NCBI GenBank assembly: GCA_027459765.1
Contig: DAIDHD010000018.1
Span: 1-52,355, forward strand
Source: Gammaproteobacteria bacterium
GTDB taxonomy: Bacteria; Pseudomonadota; Gammaproteobacteria; Steroidobacterales; Steroidobacteraceae
Direction: 5' to 3'
Length of the DNA stretch: 52,355 nucleotides
A program made the translations under genes and the position numbers. Each line of letters opens with the position of its first letter. Positions within the stretch are counted from its first letter, which is position 1. The notes under the pieces were generated by a model, which worked only from the letters and a program-made list of their open reading frames with translations, did no database searches and was not told where the DNA came from. Shown piece by piece: positions 9,322-16,742 of this stretch.

Positions 9322-9385
9322 GAAAGTATCGCCCGAGGAGGGAGCGGCCAGGTCGCTGGTCGCGCCCCGGTCATCTGCGGCGCGC

Positions 9386-10093
9386 CTAGAACGAGTAACC
9401 GGCCGAGAGCACCAGAACCTGCGGACCGAGGCTCAGGCGCGAGGTGCGGATCTCACCGGCCGTGTCGGCCGTCAGGTTGGTCTTGATCTGCGACCAGGTG
9501 TAGGAGCCGTACATGCTCCAGCGATCGGACAGCTTGTAGCGCAGACCCGCGGTGATCGCGGGCCCCACCGACGAGCTGAGCGAGAGCCGGGTCGGACCGC
9601 CGGATACGGCATTGCCCTGCGCCGTGAAATTGCGGTCGTAGAACACCGTGTAGTTGACGCCCGCGCCCACGTAGGGTTGAAAAGCCGCGTTCTCGCTGCG
9701 GAACTTGTACTCGAGCAGCAGGGTCGGCGCCACCCAGCGCGACGTGGCGAGCACCTGCCCGTTGTAGGCCACCGAACCGAGCGTCGCAGGCCCCTTGCCC
9801 TCGGTCTTGGTGAGCGGCGGCCAGCCGGTGGCGAGCTCGAGGTCGAACTTCGAGGACAGGCGGCGCACGTAGGCGAAGTACAGGGTCTGGAAATCCTGCG
9901 TGTTGAGGTTGGCGCCCGGGGGCACGTAGGGGCCGGAGAGGTCGTCCGCCTTGGTGTGCAGGAACACCACATACGCGCCGGCGCGCAGGCTATTGTTGGG
10001 CTGACCGTCGTCAGCCGCCGGGGCGGCGGTCGCGAGCAGCAGCCCGCCGAGACACAGCACGGCGGGCAGCGAGATGCGCTTGAAGCTGATCAT
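9386..10093 (-). CDS. ompW: OmpW family outer membrane protein
   Basis: A 235-residue outer-membrane beta-barrel. Residues 1-26 are a signal peptide ending ATAAPA-AD. The mature protein alternates hydrophobic residues in barrel strands and ends in an aromatic residue (VLSAGYSF), the usual BAM signal. OmpW-like features are FDLELATGWP, LLLEYKF followed by FQPYVGAGVNYT, and YKLSDRWSMYGSYTW. OmpW proteins form narrow hydrophobic channels for small apolar compounds. The ATG at 10093 has a GAGG ribosome site 9 nt upstream, and the gene follows the secreted lipase gene by 11 bp, suggesting cotranscription. Confidence 0.88.
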   Translation of the reverse strand: MISFKRISLPAVLCLGGLLLATAAPAADDGQPNNSLRAGAYVVFLHTKADDLSGPYVPPGANLNTQDFQTLYFAYVRRLSSKFDLELATGWPPLTKTEGKGPATLGSVAYNGQVLATSRWVAPTLLLEYKFRSENAAFQPYVGAGVNYTVFYDRNFTAQGNAVSGGPTRLSLSSSVGPAITAGLRYKLSDRWSMYGSYTWSQIKTNLTADTAGEIRTSRLSLGPQVLVLSAGYSF

Positions 10094-10104
10094 GGGTGGG
10101 ATCC

Positions 10105-11706
10105 TCAAAACTGGCTGAAGAACGCCCGCGCGGCCGCGGAGCAGAACGGAGCGACGGAGCCGTGGTAGCCCTGCACGAGCTGCGCCTCGGCGGCTGCGGC
10201 CGACAGGCCGCCACCCGCCGCCGTCTGTAGGAAGGCGAATTCCGCCGCCTGGCTTTGTTGGAATGCGGTTTGAACGGCGGCGAACGGCCCTGCGGGCGAC
10301 GCGTTCACGTCGAGCACGGTCACGAGACCGGCCGGCAACTGGCTCCAGAAGGCCGCCATGGTGCCGGTGTTGACGCTGAAGAACACGGTCGGGTCCTTGT
10401 CGCCGCCGCACAGCAGGGTCGGTACGGTCGGCGCCCAGCCGCCGTTGCGCATGTCGTTCTGATAGAAGGCGGCGCGCAGCGTCTGGGTGGGCTTGGCCGC
10501 GGCGAGCGGTACGCCCGCCGCCGGTGTGGGAACGGCCCCGTCGGGGTTCGACGCGGCGTCGAGCGCGTAGCTCACCCGATAATCGTTGTTGATCAGGTAC
10601 GGGTTGCCGAAGCCCAATGCGAACAGCGGTGTGTTCGGATTGTTCGGGTCACTCGGCACCGCGAGCGCGGCGGTCAGTTCGGCGGACAGCGTTGGCTGGC
10701 CGGGAATGGTGACCGTCGGGGTCGTGCTGTCGAACAACGCCGTTTCCGGCAGCTGGCCGTTGGCGAAGATCGTCGCGAGCGGGGTCGCGCTCGGCAGCAC
10801 CGTCTCGATGCCGGCCGCGTACGGCGAGGCATACAAGTCGGTGGTCGCGGCGTAGATGTTGCCGTACGCCTTCTGATAGCCCGTGGTGATCAGCGGCGCG
10901 AACACGGTCGAGCCGAGGTTGACGCTGCCGAAGAAGATCGCGTCGCCGAACGCCTCCACGGCGTACGGCCCGGACATCGGCGCGGCCGCGGTCACCTTGT
11001 CGCCGGCGGCCAGCATGGCACGCTCCGTGGCCATTGCCACGTAGCCGCCCTCCGAATAGCCGGTGACGAACAGCTTGCCGCCGTCGCTGGTGCCCGTGGT
11101 GAGCGTGTGCGGCAGGGCGGTGCGGGCGGCCGCCAGGGCGTCCATCATCTCGCCGGAATTCTGGGCGGCGAGCAGGTACGGGTGGTAGCCGAGCGTCGAG
11201 ATGTCGTAGCCGGCGAAATTCGGCGCCACCACGATGTAGCCCTGCGCGGCGAACATGGCCGCGATCAGCGCGCCCTCGGTGTTGGCGGGATTGGTGACGT
11301 CCGCGATGTTGGCGAGCTGGTCGGTCTGCGTGCCGTGCGCGTAGAGCACGATCGGCCGCGGTCCCGAGCAACCCGGTGCGCTGCCGGTCGGCACCATGAG
11401 CGCACCGGACGACTCGGTGGTCTCGTTGGCGGCGCCCACGGTCCAGTATTTGATGTAGTAGAAATCGACCCCGCAGGCGGGATTGCCCGTGATCTGCAGG
11501 AGTTGCGCGCCTGCGCTCGATGCGCCGATGTTGGCCTGCAGGGCCGCGGCGTTCAACGAGGCGATCCGGAACGGAGGATCGAGGGCGAGCGTGCCGTGCG
11601 CCGTCGAGCTGCTAGGCTGCGTGGTGCCCGAGCTCGCTCCGGAGCCGCAGGCCGCCAGCGCGGCACAGCCGAGCGCCGTCAAGAAGTATTTGGAATACTG
11701 GAACAT
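10105..11706 (-). CDS. secreted lipase-like alpha/beta hydrolase lipoprotein
   Basis: A 533-residue lipoprotein with a lipobox LAAC at residues 17-20 (MFQYSKYFLTALGCAALAACGSG). The alpha/beta hydrolase core has a LYAHGT oxyanion motif, the nucleophile elbow GYSEGG near residue 225, an acid candidate in CGGDKDPTVFF, and a C-terminal His in GYHGSVAPFC. The layout resembles secretory lipases and prolyl-oligopeptidase-like hydrolases. The ATG has a GGGAG ribosome site 7 nt upstream. It sits directly upstream of ompW, a possible hydrolysis-plus-uptake pair for a hydrophobic substrate; that link is inference. Confidence 0.8.
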   Translation of the reverse strand: MFQYSKYFLTALGCAALAACGSGASSGTTQPSSSTAHGTLALDPPFRIASLNAAALQANIGASSAGAQLLQITGNPACGVDFYYIKYWTVGAANETTESSGALMVPTGSAPGCSGPRPIVLYAHGTQTDQLANIADVTNPANTEGALIAAMFAAQGYIVVAPNFAGYDISTLGYHPYLLAAQNSGEMMDALAAARTALPHTLTTGTSDGGKLFVTGYSEGGYVAMATERAMLAAGDKVTAAAPMSGPYAVEAFGDAIFFGSVNLGSTVFAPLITTGYQKAYGNIYAATTDLYASPYAAGIETVLPSATPLATIFANGQLPETALFDSTTPTVTIPGQPTLSAELTAALAVPSDPNNPNTPLFALGFGNPYLINNDYRVSYALDAASNPDGAVPTPAAGVPLAAAKPTQTLRAAFYQNDMRNGGWAPTVPTLLCGGDKDPTVFFSVNTGTMAAFWSQLPAGLVTVLDVNASPAGPFAAVQTAFQQSQAAEFAFLQTAAGGGLSAAAAEAQLVQGYHGSVAPFCSAAARAFFSQF

Positions 11707-11829
11707 TCACGATCTCCCGGGGACCACGGGTGATCGGCACTACCGACTCCCGCGTGCCCTTGAGTTTGTTGTTGAAGCGGGTGCCAGCCCGTTGCTCGGC
11801 ATTCTACGCCAGGGTTCGCGCCTGGCGCA

Positions 11830-12921
11830 TCACTTGCCGGGGCCGGGATCGTGGCCGGCGAGCCAGGCGTGGATCTCGGCCAGGATGGCGAGCGCGATGC
11901 CCGCCGGCGTGGCCGCGCCGATGTCCAGGCCAACCGGCCCGCGTAGCCGCGTGCGCAGCCCCGCCATCGCCGCGCCGACCTCCGCGGCGAGGCGCCGGCG
12001 GCGGGCGGCCGGTCCGAGCAATCCGACATAAGCTGGTCGAGGCTCTGCGGCGAGTTCGCGCAGATACGCGGCGTCCGACGGCAGGTGATGGCTCATGACC
12101 ACCGCCGCGTGGTGTAGAGGCACCGGGACGGCCTCGCGCAGGGCACGCGCATCCGCCAGCCGTACGTCGGCGCCGGGAAACCGCCGCGGATCGGCGTAGG
12201 CCGCACGGTGGTCGACCACGGTCACGGACCAACCGAGCTCCAGCGCACCCGTCACCACGGGCTCGGCATCGGGGCCGGCACCGCACACCAGCAGTCGCGG
12301 CGCGGGAGCGAGGTACTGCACCAGTGCTCGCACACGCCCCTTCGCGGCGGCCTCGTCCACCTTCAGGGTGCGCCGTTCCGCCAGGCAGAGTCGAGCCGCG
12401 GCGGCGAGTTCGGGTGGTGCGGTCAGCGGCGCATGAGTACCGAGAGCCGTCGCGGGCCCCTCGTGCACCGTCACCAGGCACGCGGGTCGTCCGGTGCGGG
12501 CCTCCGCCGCGGCCTGCGCGAGCGCGCCGGCGGCCGTACCGTCCGGCGGCAGCGGTTCCAGCAGGATGCGCATGGCGCCCTCGCACCCGGCGCCGATGCC
12601 GAACACCAGGTCGTCCGGGCTGCGCAGGTCGTATTCGACCGCAACCGGCGTCCCGCTCGACGCCACCGCGGCGGCGTGCTCCCGCAGGTCCTGTTCCAGA
12701 CAGCCGCCGCTCAACAGGCCGTGCAAAGCGCCGCCCGGTGCGATCAACATGCGCGCGCCGGGTTTGCGGTAGGTAGAGCCCGCCGTGTCGACCAAGGTCG
12801 CCAGCACGCGACCGTGCGCCGCCGGCACGAGCCGCACGAGCAGGGATTCCAGCGAGGTGTCGAGACGCACGTCGGGTCGCGGCGGGGGCGACGCGACCGG
12901 ATCGGCCGGGACGGATGACAT
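11830..12921 (-). CDS. xdhC: XdhC/CoxI family molybdoenzyme maturation factor
   Basis: A 363-residue protein with an N-terminal XdhC/CoxI domain (AHGRVLATLVDTAGSTYRKPGARM, then SGGCLEQDL) and a C-terminal Rossmann-like XdhC_C domain (RLLVCGAGPDAEPVV near residue 210, YVGLLGPAARR near 300). XdhC proteins bind molybdenum cofactor, aid its sulfuration and hand it to xanthine dehydrogenase-family enzymes. No molybdoenzyme subunits lie in the window, so the client is elsewhere. It is divergent from selO with 78 bp between starts. Confidence 0.9.
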   Translation of the reverse strand: MSSVPADPVASPPPRPDVRLDTSLESLLVRLVPAAHGRVLATLVDTAGSTYRKPGARMLIAPGGALHGLLSGGCLEQDLREHAAAVASSGTPVAVEYDLRSPDDLVFGIGAGCEGAMRILLEPLPPDGTAAGALAQAAAEARTGRPACLVTVHEGPATALGTHAPLTAPPELAAAARLCLAERRTLKVDEAAAKGRVRALVQYLAPAPRLLVCGAGPDAEPVVTGALELGWSVTVVDHRAAYADPRRFPGADVRLADARALREAVPVPLHHAAVVMSHHLPSDAAYLRELAAEPRPAYVGLLGPAARRRRLAAEVGAAMAGLRTRLRGPVGLDIGAATPAGIALAILAEIHAWLAGHDPGPGK

Positions 12922-12983
12922 GCGCGGACCTTGCCATCGCGATTATCACGGGTCAACCGCGCGCCATCGGTGGTGCCGCAGGC

Positions 12984-12992
12984 TGATAGAAT
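12984..12992 (+). promoter_or_regulatory. extended -10 element immediately upstream of selO
   Basis: TGATAGAAT is an extended -10 (TGn plus TAGAAT, five of six consensus bases) ending only 7 bp before the selO ATG at 13000. Transcription would start at or within a base or two of the start codon. No Shine-Dalgarno sequence precedes that ATG. No good -35 is visible, which extended -10 promoters can do without. Confidence 0.4.
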
Positions 12993-12999
12993 CCCACTG

Positions 13000-14502
13000 A
13001 TGGCCACGACCGAACCGTGCGCGGACCTCGAGCGGCACGCCCCCACCATCGTGCTCGCCGACGGTTATGCGCGCCTGCCGGAACACTTCTATTCCCGGCT
13101 CGGCGCGGCCGCGGCGAGTGCGCCGCGCTTGATCGGCTTCAATCACGCCCTGGCCGAGCAGCTCGAACTTGGCGTCGCGGGATGGCGCGAGGCCGACCTC
13201 GCCGCCGTATTTTCCGGCAACCGTCCGCCGCGTGGATCGCAGCCGGTGGCGCTCGCGTACGCCGGGCACCAGTTCGGCCACTTCGTGCCACAACTCGGTG
13301 ACGGGCGTGCCCTGCTGCTGGGCGAGACGGTCGATCGACACGGCTCGCGGCGCGAGTTGCAGCTGAAGGGATCCGGACCGACGCCATGGTCGCGCGGCGG
13401 CGACGGCCGCGCCGCACTGGGCCCCGTGCTGCGCGAGTATCTGGTGAGCGAAGCCATGCACGCGTTCGGCATCCCGAGCACGCGAGCGCTCGCCGCGGTG
13501 TCCACCGGCGACATCGTCCTGCGCGAGCGGCCGTTGCCAGGGGCGGTACTCACCCGCGTGGCCGGAAGCCACGTGCGCGTCGGCACGTTCCAGTATTTCG
13601 CGGCGCGCGGCGATCTCGAGGCGGTGCGGACGCTCGCCGACTGGGTGATCGAGCGCCTCTACCCGGACGCGCGCGCCGCCGCGTCGCCCTACCTGGCGTT
13701 GCTCGACGCGGTGATCGAGGCTCAGGCACGGTTGGTGGCGCAGTGGCTCGCCGTGGGCTTCATCCATGGCGTCATGAACACCGACAACATGGCGGTGTCC
13801 GGCGAGACGATCGACTACGGTCCGTGCGCCTTCCTCGACCACTACCAGGCGGAAGCGGTCTTCAGCTCCATCGACCGCCGCGGCCGCTATGCCTACGCCA
13901 ATCAGCCGCCGGTGGCGCAGTGGAATCTGGCGCGCTTCGCCGAGACGTTGCTGCCGCTGCTGCATTCGGACCGCGCCAGTGCCGTCGCGGTCGCCGAGGA
14001 AGCGCTGTCCTCGTTCGCGCCGCGCTTCGAAGCGCACTGGCTGGCGCGCATGCGCGCAAAGCTCGGCCTCGACACCGCCGAAGCCGAGGACGGTGGTCTG
14101 GTGGAGCGGTTGCTCGAGCTCATGCAGCGGCATCAGGCGGATTTCACGGTCACTTTCCGGCGCCTCGCCCACGCGGCTGCGGGAGGCGGGATGCCGCGCG
14201 AGCCGTTCGCGGACGATCCCTCGTTCGGCGAGTGGTGGTCGGCGTGGCAGGCGCGGCTCGCGCGTGAACGGCGCTCTCCGGAGGAACGGTGCGCGCGCAT
14301 GCTGCGGACCAATCCATGGCTGATACCGCGCAATCACCGCATCGAGCAAGCCATCGCGGCGGCGGAGAAGGGCGACTACGCGCCCTTCGAGGCGTTGCGC
14401 GCGGCACTCGCGCAGCCCTTCGACGAGGTCGTGGCTGCGGCGGCGCTCGCCGAGCCTCCCCGGCCCGAGGAGCGCGTGCTCGCCACGTTTTGCGGCACGT
14501 GA
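13000..14502 (+). CDS. selO: SelO protein adenylyltransferase (YdiU/UPF0061 pseudokinase)
   Basis: A 500-residue SelO-family pseudokinase, which transfers AMP from ATP to Ser, Thr or Tyr of target proteins and is tied to redox stress. Family motifs are FNHALAEQLEL, YAGHQFGHFVPQLGDGRA, ELQLKGSGPTPWSR with the nucleotide-binding Lys123, REYLVSEAMHAFGIPSTRAL, and GVMNTDNMAVSGETIDYGP with the metal-binding Asn and Asp residues. It ends FCGT: Cys498 sits at the antepenultimate position used by selenocysteine in animal SelO. The ATG at 13000 gives the normal N terminus. It heads a plus-strand run with slyX, an amine oxidase and a poly-gamma-glutamate-hydrolase-like gene. Confidence 0.93.
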   Translation: MATTEPCADLERHAPTIVLADGYARLPEHFYSRLGAAAASAPRLIGFNHALAEQLELGVAGWREADLAAVFSGNRPPRGSQPVALAYAGHQFGHFVPQLGDGRALLLGETVDRHGSRRELQLKGSGPTPWSRGGDGRAALGPVLREYLVSEAMHAFGIPSTRALAAVSTGDIVLRERPLPGAVLTRVAGSHVRVGTFQYFAARGDLEAVRTLADWVIERLYPDARAAASPYLALLDAVIEAQARLVAQWLAVGFIHGVMNTDNMAVSGETIDYGPCAFLDHYQAEAVFSSIDRRGRYAYANQPPVAQWNLARFAETLLPLLHSDRASAVAVAEEALSSFAPRFEAHWLARMRAKLGLDTAEAEDGGLVERLLELMQRHQADFTVTFRRLAHAAAGGGMPREPFADDPSFGEWWSAWQARLARERRSPEERCARMLRTNPWLIPRNHRIEQAIAAAEKGDYAPFEALRAALAQPFDEVVAAAALAEPPRPEERVLATFCGT

Positions 14503-14522
14503 ATGGGAGCGGAGGACTCTGT

Positions 14523-14729
14523 GTGACCGACGAGGAGATCGAGCGCCTGCAGACCAAGATCGCGTTCCTCGAACACGCGCACGCGACGTTCAGCGACGTG
14601 CTTTATCGGCAGCAGCGCGAACTCGCGGCGCTGGAGGCGAAAGTGGCGGTGCTCACCGAACGGTTGCGGGCCGCTCAAAGCGAAGAGCGGCCGCGATCGG
14701 CGGACGAGGAGCGTCCGCCGCACTATTGA
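14523..14729 (+). CDS. slyX: SlyX family protein
   Basis: A 68-residue acidic protein with the SlyX pattern: a short N terminus then a coiled coil (IERLQTKIAFLEHA..., LAALEAKVAVLTERL) of heptad-spaced Leu, Ile and Val over about residues 5-48, ending in the conserved RPPHY tail. The start is a GTG at 14523, which gives the family's usual length; the frame is open further upstream but carries no homology there. It lies 20 bp after selO and 12 bp before the amine oxidase gene, so the three are probably cotranscribed. The molecular function of SlyX is not established. Confidence 0.88.
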   Translation: MTDEEIERLQTKIAFLEHAHATFSDVLYRQQRELAALEAKVAVLTERLRAAQSEERPRSADEERPPHY

Positions 14730-14741
14730 GGCACTGCGCGC

Positions 14742-16043
14742 ATGGCGCAACCGCTGTCGCTGACGCCCCTCTGGCAGGAGAACTGGCGCGAGCCGGCCGA
14801 CGGGCAGGGCGACCAAATGCGCATGCCCGAGCCGCCGACGCATACCGACGTGCTGGTGATCGGGGGCGGTTACACGGGTTTGGCGGCAGCGCGTGAAACC
14901 GCGGTCGCCGGACTGCGGACCGTGGTGCTCGACGCCGGTGCACCGGGTGCGGGTTGTTCGGGGCGCAACGGCGGCCAGGTGGCCTACAGCCTCAAGCCCT
15001 CACTCGAGACGCTGACCGCCCGTGTGGGTCGCGAGCGCGCCCTTGCGATCCGGCGCGAGGGCTTCGCGGCGCTCGAGCACCTGCGCCATCTGATCGCCGA
15101 GCCGGGCTTCGATGCCGGCTTTCAGCCGACCGGCGGATTCGTCGGCGCGCACACCCGTCGGCACTACGAACGCATGGCACGGGCGGTCGCCAACCAGCCG
15201 CAAGGGCTGGCCGAGCGCATCCGGCTCGTGCCCCGGGAAGAGCAGCACGGCGAGATCGCCACCGATCTGTATCACGGCGGTTGTGTCCACCTCGACGACG
15301 CGAGCATCGACCCGATGCGCATGCTCGCCTCGATGCGGCGCCGCGCAAGCGCGGCGGGTGCGATGCTCGTGGATCGTACGCCGGCGTTGCGCATCGACCG
15401 CGAGCGCGGCGGATTCCTGGTGACCACCGCGACCGGGGCCACGCGCGCCCGGTGTGTGCTGCTCGCCACCAACGGCTACCCCGGCCGATTGTCGTCCTGG
15501 CACGGCCGGCGGGTGGTGCCGATCGGCAGCTATCAGATCGCCACCGAGCCGCTCGGAAGCGCGCGGGTCCGCGCGCTCATTCCGCACGGCCGCCACGTCA
15601 GCGACACGCGCCGCGTAGTGGTGTATTTCCGGCCCTCGCCGGACGGCGAGAGACTGGTGTTCGGCGGGCGGGCGGCGCTCGCCGAGCAGGATCCGCGGGT
15701 GTGCGTACCGCGCCTCACTCACATGCTGCGACAGGTCTTCCCGCAGCTCGAGGACGTGCGCATCACGCACGCCTGGGCGGGCTTCGTGGCCTACACGTTC
15801 GACACGTTGCCCCACCTGGGGGAGGACCGCGGCCTGTTCTATTGCATGGGCTATTGCGGGCAGGGTGTCCCGCTCGCACCCTATCTCGGCATGCGGGTGG
15901 GCAGGCGCATCGCGAATCTCGACGGGGGCTCGACGGCATTCGACGGTCTCGAGTTCCCGGCGAGGGCGTACCACCGGGGCCGGCCGTGGTTCCTCGCGCC
16001 GGCCGTGTGGGCGTACCGCTGGCTGGATCGGCTCGGTCTGTGA
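14742..16043 (+). CDS. FAD-dependent amine oxidase, PuuB/DadA type
   Basis: A 433-residue flavoprotein of the D-amino-acid oxidase fold. The dinucleotide-binding motif is DVLVIGGGYTGLAAA near residues 35-50, followed by VLDAGAPGAGCSGRNGGQVAY, the pattern seen in gamma-glutamylputrescine oxidase (PuuB) and relatives. A C-terminal YCMGYCGQGVPLAPYLG closes the flavin site. The N-terminal LTPLWQENW-like lead is also PuuB-like. The likely reaction is oxidation of a secondary or primary amine with FAD, releasing an aldehyde and ammonia. Other puu genes are absent, so the substrate is open. The stop overlaps the next start (GTGA). Confidence 0.85.
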   Translation: MAQPLSLTPLWQENWREPADGQGDQMRMPEPPTHTDVLVIGGGYTGLAAARETAVAGLRTVVLDAGAPGAGCSGRNGGQVAYSLKPSLETLTARVGRERALAIRREGFAALEHLRHLIAEPGFDAGFQPTGGFVGAHTRRHYERMARAVANQPQGLAERIRLVPREEQHGEIATDLYHGGCVHLDDASIDPMRMLASMRRRASAAGAMLVDRTPALRIDRERGGFLVTTATGATRARCVLLATNGYPGRLSSWHGRRVVPIGSYQIATEPLGSARVRALIPHGRHVSDTRRVVVYFRPSPDGERLVFGGRAALAEQDPRVCVPRLTHMLRQVFPQLEDVRITHAWAGFVAYTFDTLPHLGEDRGLFYCMGYCGQGVPLAPYLGMRVGRRIANLDGGSTAFDGLEFPARAYHRGRPWFLAPAVWAYRWLDRLGL

Positions 16044-16627
16044 ACGCGACCGATCGCTTCGATTCGTTCTTGGAACTCGCCCGACATCGGCGGGCGGGTG
16101 TTGACTATCGAGTCCGTGCCGTTGAGCGCGCGTCCGCGGCGGCCCTCATCGTTGCGCCACACGGCGGAGAGATCGAGGTCGGGACTTCGGAGATCGCGCG
16201 TCTGCTGGCCGGGAGGGAGCACAGCCTGTTCTGCTTCGAGGCACTGCATCCGTGCGCGACGCGGCACGAGTTGCACGTCACCAGCCATCGCTTCGACCAT
16301 CCGCAGTGCCTGACGCTCGCCTCCCGGGCGCGCGTCGCGATCGCGATACACGGCTGCGTGGGGGAGTCCCACGTCTACGTGGGCGGACTGGACCGCGATC
16401 TCGGCGCGCTGCTCGCACGTCACCTGCGCGCCGCCGGCTTCCGGACCAGCGAGAACGGGCACCGCTATCCGGGCAGACACCCTCACAACATCTGCAACCG
16501 CACCGCGAGCGGGCGCGGCGCTCAACTCGAGATCACTCACGACTGGCGCCGTCCGCCGCTGCGCGCATTACTGGCGCGGGCAGCGCGTGCGGCTCTCGAC
16601 GAATATCTGGCGATCGCCGTCGACTAG
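16040..16627 (+). CDS. poly-gamma-glutamate hydrolase family protein
   Basis: A 195-residue protein of the poly-gamma-glutamate hydrolase family (phage PghP/YmaC-like zinc peptidases). The signs are VAPHGGEIEVGTSEIARL with the zinc His and Glu, HVTSHRFDHP, AIHGCVG, and the ending NICNRTASGRGAQLEIT. The start is a GTG overlapping the amine oxidase stop by four bases. No signal peptide is visible, so it probably acts in the cytoplasm. Family members cleave gamma-linked glutamyl polymers; with an amine oxidase next door it might act on gamma-glutamyl amines, but that is a guess. Confidence 0.8.
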   Translation: MNATDRFDSFLELARHRRAGVDYRVRAVERASAAALIVAPHGGEIEVGTSEIARLLAGREHSLFCFEALHPCATRHELHVTSHRFDHPQCLTLASRARVAIAIHGCVGESHVYVGGLDRDLGALLARHLRAAGFRTSENGHRYPGRHPHNICNRTASGRGAQLEITHDWRRPPLRALLARAARAALDEYLAIAVD

Positions 16628-16673
16628 GTCGGGAGCCTGTCCGAGCATTCCCCGCGAGGCGCGCCGAGGTCGC

Positions 16674-16727
16674 AAAAAGAGAAGGGCCGCGGACGGAGCC
16701 CGTGCCAGGCTCCATCGCGCGGCCCTT
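16674..16727 (-). terminator. intrinsic terminator after the DUF4382 lipoprotein gene
   Basis: On the plus strand AAGGGCCGCG (16682-16691) pairs with CGCGGCCCTT (16718-16727), with a second inner stem GGAGCC/GGCTCC. Read on the minus strand, the stem is followed by a T-rich run (complement of 16674-16681). This is a strong rho-independent terminator located just after the minus-strand stop at 16743. Confidence 0.8.
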
Positions 16728-16742
16728 GCGCAGGCGTCGCGC

